NCBI GenBank assembly: GCA_910587465.1 | Contig: CAJUMS010000129.1 | Coordinates: forward strand, 1 to 6,127 | Direction: 5' to 3' | Length of the DNA: 6,127 bases | Source of the DNA: an uncultured Oscillospiraceae bacterium | GTDB lineage: Bacteria; Bacillota; Clostridia; Oscillospirales; Ruminococcaceae | Shown here: positions 1-5,343 of the stretch, piece after piece | Layout: each line of letters starts with the position of its first letter | Numbering within the stretch: the stretch's first letter is position 1 | Translations under genes and position numbers: made by a program | Notes under the pieces: generated by a model | What the model was told of the DNA's origin: nothing | Database searches by the model: none | The model's input: the letters and a program-made list of their open reading frames with translations, nothing else

Positions 1-66
1 AAAATGCAAGTCATTTTTTGTCTATTTTGCCCATTGACTTTTCTTAGCAGGTTTCCTTATAGCCTT

Positions 67-597
67 TCATATATCTCCGCGTTTTTTCGCGGCAGCACGT
101 CTTTTTTCCTCAAATTCACCCGTCAGCTTAACGCTTATCTCCTCGTGGATAGCCGCGGGCACATATTTCGACAGATCGCCTCCGAACATTGCCACCTGCT
201 TGACCATACTTGATGAAATAAATGTCGTATTTGCGCTTGCGGGGATAAACACCGTCTCCGCACGCGGGTTCAGATCTTTGTTGGTGTGTGCCATCTGAAA
301 CTCGTACTCGAAGTCCGATGTCGCGCGAAGTCCTTTTACAATAACGTCTATGTCCGCGCGCTGCTTGAAATAATCCGCAAGCAGCCCGTCATAGCTGGCA
401 ATCTCTGTATTCCGCATACCCTCCGTGACCTTAGTCAGCAGCGCCACGCGCTCGGGTATAGAAAAGCTGTAGCTTTTCAGCGGGTTTATCAGCACTACCA
501 CTATCAGCTTATCAAACATAGTCGACGCCCGTCTGATAATATCCATATGCCCATTTGTAACGGGATCGAAGCTTCCCGGATAAATTGCAGTTTTCAT
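67..597 (-). CDS. coaD: Phosphopantetheine adenylyltransferase (PPAT)
   Basis: Cytosolic enzyme of coenzyme A synthesis: transfers AMP from ATP to 4'-phosphopantetheine, giving dephospho-CoA and pyrophosphate. The 176-aa product has the whole family signature: YPGSFDP then TNGH at the N-terminus (residues 6-17; H17 is the nucleotidyltransferase HxGH-type histidine), K41 and R91 at the usual substrate-binding places (GLRATSDFEYE, 89-99), and the ISSSMVK ATP-binding motif (127-133). The start is the ATG at 597, because YPGSFDP then sits a few residues in, as in known CoaD, and a GGGAG Shine-Dalgarno lies 11 nt upstream. An in-frame ATG at 630 would add 11 unconserved residues and overlap rsmD. 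It is the last visible gene of the uvrC-rsmD-coaD operon; rsmD followed by coaD is a common bacterial pairing. The C-terminus is slightly longer than the usual 155-165 aa and ends in a basic tail (about 164-176). No convincing terminator is seen in the 66 bases after the stop, so the operon may continue. Confidence 0.97.
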   Translation of the reverse strand: MKTAIYPGSFDPVTNGHMDIIRRASTMFDKLIVVVLINPLKSYSFSIPERVALLTKVTEGMRNTEIASYDGLLADYFKQRADIDVIVKGLRATSDFEYEFQMAHTNKDLNPRAETVFIPASANTTFISSSMVKQVAMFGGDLSKYVPAAIHEEISVKLTGEFEEKRRAAAKKRGDI

Positions 598-607
598 AAT
601 AGTGTTG

Positions 608-613
608 TCTCCC
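608..613 (-). promoter_or_regulatory. Ribosome binding site of coaD
   Basis: GGGAGA on the minus strand, 10-11 nt before the ATG at 597, in the 19-nt gap between the rsmD stop and coaD. It supports the 597 start over the in-frame ATG at 630, which would lie upstream of this site. Confidence 0.6.
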
Positions 614-616
614 GAA

Positions 617-1168
617 TTACTCTTCAACATTTGGTCTGCGGTATATCGACAGCGAGATACGCCCGTGCCGCAGCAGCCTTACCAATTCAAATCCGTTTTC
701 GCTGTGCGGTAGAACGCATTCCTTTTCATGCTCGCATACGATAACTCCGCGCTCGCTCACTTTCTCTGTCAATAACGGCAGTGCTTTTTGAATTATCTTG
801 TAATTATATGGCGGGTCGAGTATTGCGATATCAAACTCCGCCCTTGTCGATTTAAGAAACGCCGAAAACGGCATATTCATTATATGCGATTGATTCGCAA
901 AGCCCGTGCTTTCCACGTTTTGCCGCACCGCCTTTATCGAGACCGCTGCGCTGTCCACGAAATAACATTCCGCTGCGCCGCGTGACAGCGCCTCAATGCC
1001 GAGCTGTCCGCTTCCGGCAAATAAGTCCAGCACCGTTCTGCCCTCTATCTCAAACTGTATCGCGCTGAATATCGCTTCCTTAACGCTGTCGGCGGTCGGA
1101 CGAACAACGTCCGTACCCTCGACCGTCACTAATTTGCGACCCCGCGCCGTACCCGTGATAACTCTCAT
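617..1168 (-). CDS. rsmD: 16S rRNA (guanine(966)-N2)-methyltransferase RsmD
   Basis: Methylates the N2 of G966 (E. coli numbering) in 16S rRNA, using S-adenosylmethionine, during small-subunit assembly. The 183-aa product matches the family in length and motif order: N-terminal RVITGTARGRKL (2-13), RPTADSVKEA (23-32), SAM-binding motif I VLDLFAGSGQLGIEALSRGA (46-65), the acidic residue after the second strand (D72 in FVDS), and the catalytic N-methyltransferase motif DPPY (118-121). Gln replaces the more usual Ala/Thr in GSG-x-LG, a mild substitution. Its ATG directly follows the uvrC TAA with no base between, and AGGAAAGG lies 6 nt upstream inside the uvrC end, so translation is probably coupled to uvrC. 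coaD follows after 19 nt. Confidence 0.97.
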   Translation of the reverse strand: MRVITGTARGRKLVTVEGTDVVRPTADSVKEAIFSAIQFEIEGRTVLDLFAGSGQLGIEALSRGAAECYFVDSAAVSIKAVRQNVESTGFANQSHIMNMPFSAFLKSTRAEFDIAILDPPYNYKIIQKALPLLTEKVSERGVIVCEHEKECVLPHSENGFELVRLLRHGRISLSIYRRPNVEE

Positions 1169-2989
1169 TTAAAACCTTTCCTGTATAAAATCGTATAATT
1201 CCTTTGCTTTTTCCGCGTTCACCTTTGCAGCCTTCTGCAGCTCCTCGGTAGAGGCGGCTTTCATATTCGCCTTGGTCTTGAACGCTTTCAGCAGCGCCCT
1301 TGCTTTAGCTTCGCCTATGCCGTTTATCTCGGTAAGCTCGAGCGAATACGTTTTCTGCTTGTGCTTTACCCGCTGAAACGTTATCGAATAGCGGTGAACC
1401 TCGTCTTGTATATTCGTCAGCAGCGAGAACAGCGCGCGGTTGGACTTGACTTCGATCTCGCCGCCTGCCTTTGCAATCGCTCGTGTACGGTGCTTACTGT
1501 CCTTGACGAGACCGAACAGCGGTACGTCGATCTTCAGCTCGTCGAGCACCTCCGCGACCGCGGCTATATGCCCCTTGCCGCCGTCGAGCAGTATCAGATC
1601 GGGCAGGGGAGAGAAACTCTCGTCGCCCTCGATAAACCGCGTCATACGCCGCCGCAGCACTTCCTGCATACAAGCGTAGTCGTTCTGTCCCTCGACAGTC
1701 TTTATGTTAAACTTGCGATACCCGGGCTTGAAAGGTCTACCATTGCGGTAAACTATCATACCGCCCACCATTCCCGTCTCGCCGAAGTTGGAAATATCGT
1801 AGCTTTCTATGATATTGGGAACCTTTTCCAGTCCGAGCAGCGTTTTCAAGTCCTCCAGAGCGGAGATCTCCTTTGCCGTGCGTCCGACTTTCAGTGCCAG
1901 ATACTCGCCCGCGTTTTTTTTCGCGAGCATTATTTGCGCCATTCCGTTGCCGCGATGCGGTATCACAAACTTTACCGCATGACCTCGCCGCTCCCTTAGA
2001 AGCTCAGTCAGCAGCTCCATATCCTCGAATTCCTCGTCAACGTAAATCTCTTTTGGGATATCCTCGCGATTTGAATAGTAGCTCAGCAGAAAATCGCGCC
2101 GCATTGCCGCGCCTTCGTATTCCTCGCCGATAAAGAAATTTTCTTTGTCGATAAGCCGTCCGCCGCGGTATTTTATTACGGCGACACTTGCCATTCCGAC
2201 GTTCTGTGCCGCTCCGATTATATCGTACTCCTGCTTGTAATCGAGAATTTTCTGCTGTGCGGTGAGCCTCGTTATCGCGTGAATACGGTCGCGCAGCCGC
2301 GCGGCTTTCTCAAATTCAAGATTTTCGGCAGCCTCCTCCATTTGCGCGGTCAACTCCTCAACGGATGTCTTGCTGCCGCTTTCCAGATATTGGATTGCCT
2401 CGGCAATTATCTTCTTGTAATCCTCGGAGGATATCTTGCCCTCGCAAACTCCCATACAGCGCTTTATATCGCGGTTCAGACAGGGGCGTTCCCTGTTAAA
2501 GTCGCGCGGGAATTTCTTCTTGCAGGTCGGCAGCATAAATATAGTGTTAGCCTCCTGCACAGCCTGTTTAACTGTAAAACCGCTCGTAAACGGACCTATA
2601 TAGTCTGCGTTTTTGTCGTTGGTATTCAGCACATAGGTAATTCTCGGGAATTCCCCGCGCGATATCTTAATATAATTGTATCCCTTATCGTCCTTTAGAA
2701 GGATGTTGTACTTTGGCTGATGAAGCTTGATAAGACTGCATTCGAGCACCAGTGCGTCCAGCTCGCTCTGTGTAACTATAAACTCAAAATCGCGGATAGT
2801 GTCGACGAGTTTGAGCGTCTTGGCGTTGTGCTGCGAATTTGAGCGGAAGTACGACGTGACGCGATTCTTCAGCGCCTTCGCCTTGCCGACATAGATAATA
2901 TTCCCGCCCGCGTCCTTCATTAAATATACGCCTGGTTCAAGGGGAAGATGATTGGCTTTATCGCGTAAATAAGGCAGTTTTTCGTTCAC
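1169..2989 (-). CDS. uvrC: UvrABC system excinuclease subunit UvrC
   Basis: Nuclease of nucleotide excision repair: recruited by UvrB at a lesion, it cuts the damaged strand on both sides. The 606-aa product is full length. Domains in order: GIY-YIG nuclease for the 3' incision (about 15-95; G20-V-Y22, Y33-V-G35, R43 and metal-binding E83); a four-cysteine cluster C156, C170, C178, C182, matching the spacing reported to hold a [4Fe-4S] cluster in E. coli UvrC; the UVR domain that contacts UvrB (about 208-242, NLEFEKAARLRDRI); an RNase H-like domain for the 5' incision (about 385-540; D398 in YDIS, D469 in LLDGGKG, H532 in EVHRYS); and C-terminal helix-hairpin-helix motifs (about 551-606, INGIGEAKARALL). 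Translation starts at a GTG (2987-2989); AAAGGGG lies 10 nt upstream, and the next in-frame ATG would remove the GIY-YIG core. It is first in the operon, with its own promoter, and abuts rsmD. Confidence 0.97.
   Translation of the reverse strand: MNEKLPYLRDKANHLPLEPGVYLMKDAGGNIIYVGKAKALKNRVTSYFRSNSQHNAKTLKLVDTIRDFEFIVTQSELDALVLECSLIKLHQPKYNILLKDDKGYNYIKISRGEFPRITYVLNTNDKNADYIGPFTSGFTVKQAVQEANTIFMLPTCKKKFPRDFNRERPCLNRDIKRCMGVCEGKISSEDYKKIIAEAIQYLESGSKTSVEELTAQMEEAAENLEFEKAARLRDRIHAITRLTAQQKILDYKQEYDIIGAAQNVGMASVAVIKYRGGRLIDKENFFIGEEYEGAAMRRDFLLSYYSNREDIPKEIYVDEEFEDMELLTELLRERRGHAVKFVIPHRGNGMAQIMLAKKNAGEYLALKVGRTAKEISALEDLKTLLGLEKVPNIIESYDISNFGETGMVGGMIVYRNGRPFKPGYRKFNIKTVEGQNDYACMQEVLRRRMTRFIEGDESFSPLPDLILLDGGKGHIAAVAEVLDELKIDVPLFGLVKDSKHRTRAIAKAGGEIEVKSNRALFSLLTNIQDEVHRYSITFQRVKHKQKTYSLELTEINGIGEAKARALLKAFKTKANMKAASTEELQKAAKVNAEKAKELYDFIQERF
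1175..1182 (-). promoter_or_regulatory. Ribosome binding site of rsmD inside uvrC
   Basis: AGGAAAGG on the minus strand, 6 nt before the rsmD ATG and inside the last codons of uvrC. With the TAAATG junction this arrangement favours translational coupling of rsmD to uvrC. Confidence 0.65.
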
Positions 2990-2999
2990 GACAGTCTAT

Positions 3000-3006
3000 C
3001 CCCTTT
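3000..3006 (-). promoter_or_regulatory. Ribosome binding site of uvrC (GTG start)
   Basis: AAAGGGG on the minus strand ends 10 nt before the GTG at 2989. It fixes the GTG as the start, since no other in-frame start lies at a workable distance. Confidence 0.6.
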
Positions 3007-3023
3007 CAGATGGTACACTTTAT

Positions 3024-3052
3024 ATTGTATCATATTCTCATGTAAATTACAA
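3024..3052 (-). promoter_or_regulatory. Promoter of the uvrC-rsmD-coaD operon
   Basis: Minus-strand TTGTAA (-35, 3047-3052; 4 of 6 consensus bases), a 17-base spacer, and TACAAT (-10, 3024-3029; 5 of 6) preceded by TGA, an extended -10. Predicted transcription starts near 3017, giving a leader of about 28 nt before the GTG of uvrC. It lies just downstream of the terminator of the preceding operon, where an independent promoter is needed. No LexA/SOS-type operator (GAAC-N4-GTTC) is seen around it. Confidence 0.75.
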
Positions 3053-3081
3053 GGGGTATTATAAAATTTTGGAGAGATATT

Positions 3082-3119
3082 AAAAAAGTCGCTCCTTTTT
3101 GTTGGCACAAAATGGAGCG
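3082..3119 (-). terminator. Intrinsic terminator of the murT-gatD-like operon
   Basis: Read on the minus strand: stem CGCTCC/GGAGCG (3114-3119 with 3090-3095), an A-A mismatch, a further 6-bp stem TTTTGT/ACAAAA, a 4-base GCCA loop, then AC and a run of six T (3082-3087). It lies 40 bases after the gatD-like stop. Read on the plus strand the hairpin has no T run, so it acts in the minus direction and separates the two minus-strand operons. Confidence 0.85.
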
Positions 3120-3159
3120 TGTTATGGTAAATTATTGTTTAGTGCAGCTGCGATAAATT

Positions 3160-3795
3160 CTAATTTACACTATCCCGTGAGATGAGCAGCTCCGCAAAAT
3201 ATTCAGCCACAGACGGATTGCGTATCAAAAGCGGACCTATAATATGTGTGCCGTAAAAATTGCCGATGTGAATTCCCTCGGCAGCCGCGTCCTTTGGACT
3301 GTTGCCCGCGCCCTTCTTTACCGTGAAAAGCGGCTCTTTGATGCCATAGATACCGCTTGACTTGTTGACGAAACCGATGAGCTCATGCCCCTCAAATTCA
3401 ACAACGCTGTCTGTAACTATACGTTCTGAGCCCTCCTCGGTTATAAAATCAAACAGCCCGAGCCCATTGTGTACCTTTTTATCGCGGTCGGTGATTTTCC
3501 TGCCGAACATCTCGAACGAGTTGCCGGTTGCGAGAATTACCGCGCCGCTGTCAGCAGCGCCCTTGAATGCGTCCGCGTAATCGCGCAGATACTCCAGCGC
3601 CGCTTTCTGACTGCGCTCCGTGCCCGAGCCGATATAGATAAAGTCAAATTCCGAAAAGTACAGATTATCGCCGACAGAGCGACGAATTATCTCTGTTTCC
3701 GCACCCTTTCCGGTAAGAGCGCGTTCAAGCGCGAGAACGTTCGCGTAGTCGCCGTAGAGGTTCATAAGATCATGAAACAAATGCAGGATTTTCAT
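3160..3795 (-). CDS. gatD: GatD-like class I glutamine amidotransferase homologue lacking the catalytic Cys and His
   Basis: Homologue of GatD, the glutaminase subunit that feeds ammonia to MurT for amidating the D-Glu of lipid II. Seen: N-terminal FHDLMNLYGDYANVLALE (7-24), matching the family's YxDLMNLYGDxGN start; YIGSGTERSQ (54-63) where GatD has a GGGQDxxQ-type motif; GLGLFDF (111-117); GFVNKSSG (141-148); and YGTHIIGPLLIRNP (181-194) near the end. The fold signature is clear, but the catalytic residues are not there. The nucleophile position, normally Cys in a CGGxQLLG motif, reads GNSFEMFG (91-98), with a GGC Gly codon at 3523-3525. The usual YxHGP histidine is Ile186, with a His two residues earlier (184). 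The 211-aa protein contains no cysteine at all and is shorter than S. aureus GatD (about 243 aa). The ATG follows the murT-like stop by 12 nt, with AGGGG 7 nt upstream, so the two are co-translated. The frame is intact, so this is not a simple pseudogene. Family assignment is strong; glutaminase activity is unlikely. Confidence 0.88.
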   Translation of the reverse strand: MKILHLFHDLMNLYGDYANVLALERALTGKGAETEIIRRSVGDNLYFSEFDFIYIGSGTERSQKAALEYLRDYADAFKGAADSGAVILATGNSFEMFGRKITDRDKKVHNGLGLFDFITEEGSERIVTDSVVEFEGHELIGFVNKSSGIYGIKEPLFTVKKGAGNSPKDAAAEGIHIGNFYGTHIIGPLLIRNPSVAEYFAELLISRDSVN

Positions 3796-3802
3796 ATGCC
3801 CA

Positions 3803-3807
3803 CCCCT
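3803..3807 (-). promoter_or_regulatory. Ribosome binding site of the gatD-like gene
   Basis: AGGGG on the minus strand immediately follows the murT-like TAA stop and lies 7 nt before the gatD-like ATG. It supports close co-expression of the two subunits. Confidence 0.65.
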
Positions 3808-5133
3808 TTACTTTACGGTGACCTTGGACAGGAACTTCGCCTTGTCCGAGAAACAGGTTATGGTGTACAGCCGCGAGTGCTTTTTTGCGGCAATTTCGTT
3901 CACAGCCGTTTCAATATCGGATATTGCCGTGATCTTTTCGGTTGGTATGTCGGTATACGAGAACCGCGTTTCGAGATCGTGGGCGTGCGCGCCGAGCAGG
4001 TAGATATGCTCCACGCAGAGCGCGTTCAGCATCTCGAAGTCTATATCCCACAGCCAGCTTATCTCGCCCGTGGAATATCGGCGGCTAACGGCGTCAACAA
4101 TAATGATGACACCGCATGGCTCGTCACGTCCTATAATGTAGCGTACTGACTGGTCGTAGGAGACGGAGTTCTCGTGCTTGGAAACGAGAAAAGTGCCCTC
4201 GCTCTCGCCGAGAGTGTACTCGACGACTCGTCCGCTTTTCAGCACATAGTCGCTGATATCCGCGGAAATGCTATCTGGCGCGATACCCGACTGCGCGCAC
4301 GCCGCAAAGCACGCAAGAATATTGTAAACGTTGTAGATGCTCTTAAAGCTCAGTGTGATATCGTACTTGCCGTTGACGGTGATAACGCCGTTATCCAGAT
4401 CGGCGTTTGTGACCGTGAACGCGGTTTGGTGCTTTTGATGACCGCAGCTGTCGCAGATATAATCGCCGATATGGTTGTAGTGACGATAATTGTAGCGCAT
4501 ACGGCTCTTGCAGACGGGGCAGAACGCGCCGTCGTCGTATACCGAGGTGTTTTCAGATGTGGAAAAGGACTGCTTGTCCATGCCGAACCAAACAACGTTT
4601 TTATGTTCTCTGCCGAGCTGTGAAATCAAAGGATCGTCAGCGTTAAGGATAAGCGTGCAGTCGTCGGTAACGCTCTCGCGGATAGCCTCGTAAACCCATT
4701 CGGGGTGACCGTTTCGAGTGAGCTGATCGCGGTACAGATTTGTTATGACGTAGTGAGTAGGGGAGAAGTACCTGTATGTGAGCTTGGCATAGCGCTCATC
4801 TGTCTCCAGAACGAGAACGTCGCCATTGAAACGTCCGCCGAGTGTGCAGTTGGACAGTATGACCGCCGCGATGCCGCAGTCAAGATTTGATCCCTCCTTG
4901 TTTGAGATAACGCGCTTGCCCTGCTTTTGAAGTATATGTGTGATCATCTCGACGGTGGATGTCTTGCCGTTGCTGCCCGTAACGGCTATCACCATATCCG
5001 GCAGCCTGATCTTGGACAGTATATCGGGGTACATTTTCAGCGCGATCTCCCCGGGCAGGCTAGAACCGCGCCCTATCATATGTCCCGCGAAATACGCAAG
5101 CCTGCACACCAGTATGGTAAAAAACTTTCTCAT
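3808..5133 (-). CDS. murT: MurT-like Mur ligase (lipid II isoglutaminyl synthase catalytic-subunit homologue) with altered C-terminal motif
   Basis: Homologue of MurT, which with GatD uses ATP and ammonia to amidate the alpha-carboxylate of D-Glu in lipid II at the cytoplasmic membrane face. Numbered from the ATG at 5133 (441 aa; S. aureus MurT is about 437): P-loop TGSNGKTS (52-59, K57), Mur-ligase acidic motif ETDE (110-113), NLYRDQL (132-138), NADDPL (164-169), the MurT-specific zinc ribbon C205/C208/C227/C230, and the YNVYN hinge region (about 267-271), followed by a DUF1727-type C-terminal domain. That domain is unusual: the family's KNPAG-like stretch reads KHENS (319-323), and the ADGxD-SW motif, which carries the Asp that completes GatD's triad, reads YSTGEISWLWD (353-363). 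An in-frame TTG at 5166 is rejected: it has no ribosome site and sits about 4 nt from the predicted transcription start. The ATG has AAAGGA 11 nt upstream and gives the family-typical MRK start. It is first gene of a two-gene operon with the gatD-like gene. Confidence 0.9.
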   Translation of the reverse strand: MRKFFTILVCRLAYFAGHMIGRGSSLPGEIALKMYPDILSKIRLPDMVIAVTGSNGKTSTVEMITHILQKQGKRVISNKEGSNLDCGIAAVILSNCTLGGRFNGDVLVLETDERYAKLTYRYFSPTHYVITNLYRDQLTRNGHPEWVYEAIRESVTDDCTLILNADDPLISQLGREHKNVVWFGMDKQSFSTSENTSVYDDGAFCPVCKSRMRYNYRHYNHIGDYICDSCGHQKHQTAFTVTNADLDNGVITVNGKYDITLSFKSIYNVYNILACFAACAQSGIAPDSISADISDYVLKSGRVVEYTLGESEGTFLVSKHENSVSYDQSVRYIIGRDEPCGVIIIVDAVSRRYSTGEISWLWDIDFEMLNALCVEHIYLLGAHAHDLETRFSYTDIPTEKITAISDIETAVNEIAAKKHSRLYTITCFSDKAKFLSKVTVK

Positions 5134-5144
5134 AACATATCTGA

Positions 5145-5151
5145 TCCTTTC
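5145..5151 (-). promoter_or_regulatory. Ribosome binding site of the murT-like gene
   Basis: GAAAGGA on the minus strand, 11 nt before the ATG at 5133. It decides the start, because the longer reading from a TTG at 5166 would begin upstream of this site. Confidence 0.6.
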
Positions 5152-5176
5152 GGATAATAAAATCAAAACACCTTTT

Positions 5177-5205
5177 ATTTTATCATATTATTTCCCTCAT
5201 GTCAA
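5177..5205 (-). promoter_or_regulatory. Promoter of the murT-gatD-like operon
   Basis: Minus-strand TTGACA (-35, 5200-5205; perfect consensus), a 17-base spacer, and TAAAAT (-10, 5177-5182; 5 of 6) with a TGA extension. Predicted start near 5170, leaving a leader of about 37 nt before the ATG at 5133. The bases upstream (5209-5235) are AT-rich and could act as an UP element. It is a strong, housekeeping-type promoter. Confidence 0.85.
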
Positions 5206-5292
5206 GCGGAAAAGTAATTATCACAATAAAGTGACCATATTATGAAATTTCGGAAAGAAATGTGAAATAATAAGAAGATTGTGTGATAACGC
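5206..5292. promoter_or_regulatory. Spacer between divergent promoters, possible shared regulatory element
   Basis: About 87 AT-rich bases between the -35 boxes of the murT-like and hemolysin III promoters. Each promoter is preceded by GTGATAA (minus strand 5218-5224; plus strand 5283-5289), and each -35 is embedded in CGCTTGACA (minus 5200-5208; plus 5290-5298), so the region has partial mirror symmetry. An imperfect operator-like TCAC-N6-GTGA lies at 5221-5234. No open frame with a ribosome site is seen here. A regulator site is possible, but the words are short and chance is not excluded. Confidence 0.3.
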
Positions 5293-5321
5293 TTGACAAA
5301 CCCTTTTTTTGGTGATACTAT
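5293..5321 (+). promoter_or_regulatory. Promoter of the hemolysin III family gene
   Basis: TTGACA (-35, 5293-5298; perfect), a 17-base spacer, and TACTAT (-10, 5316-5321; 4 of 6) preceded by TGA, an extended -10 that compensates for the weaker hexamer. Predicted start near 5328, giving a very short leader of about 16 nt that begins just before the ribosome site. Confidence 0.75.
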
Positions 5322-5330
5322 AAAATTGAA

Positions 5331-5337
5331 AGAAGTG
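5331..5337 (+). promoter_or_regulatory. Ribosome binding site of the hemolysin III family gene
   Basis: AGAAGTG, 6 nt before the ATG at 5344. It decides the start: the in-frame TTG at 5293 is part of the -35 box and lies upstream of the predicted transcription start. Confidence 0.55.
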
Positions 5338-5343
5338 ATAAAT

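Noticed and set aside
8..40. Inverted repeat AAGTCA/TGACTT downstream of coaD as a terminator
   Set aside because: The stem is only 6 bp with a loop of about 21 bases and A+T-rich pairs, and no proper T run follows on the minus strand; too weak to call.
595..630. Longer coaD start at the ATG at 630
   Set aside because: It would add 11 unconserved residues (MLKSNSGDNTI), overlap the rsmD end, and place the GGGAG ribosome site inside the coding region.
1361..1999. 212-codon plus-strand open frame opposite uvrC
   Set aside because: It is antisense to strongly conserved UvrC domains, its translation has no recognisable motif, and no ribosome site or promoter precedes it; it is a shadow of the high-G+C third positions of uvrC.
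3160..3795. Reading the gatD-like gene as a decayed pseudogene
   Set aside because: The frame is complete from start to terminator, with a strong ribosome site and conserved non-catalytic family motifs (LMNLYGD, GLGLFDF, GPLLIRNP); only the active-site positions are changed, which does not look like random decay.
3469..4149. 226-codon plus-strand open frame running across the gatD-like/murT-like junction
   Set aside because: Both minus-strand genes are supported by family motifs, ribosome sites, a promoter and a terminator; the antisense frame has none of these and no recognisable protein features.
5134..5166. Longer murT-like start at TTG 5166 and longer hemolysin III start at TTG 5293
   Set aside because: The first TTG is about 4 nt from the predicted transcription start with no ribosome site; the second TTG is part of the -35 hexamer itself, upstream of any transcript.
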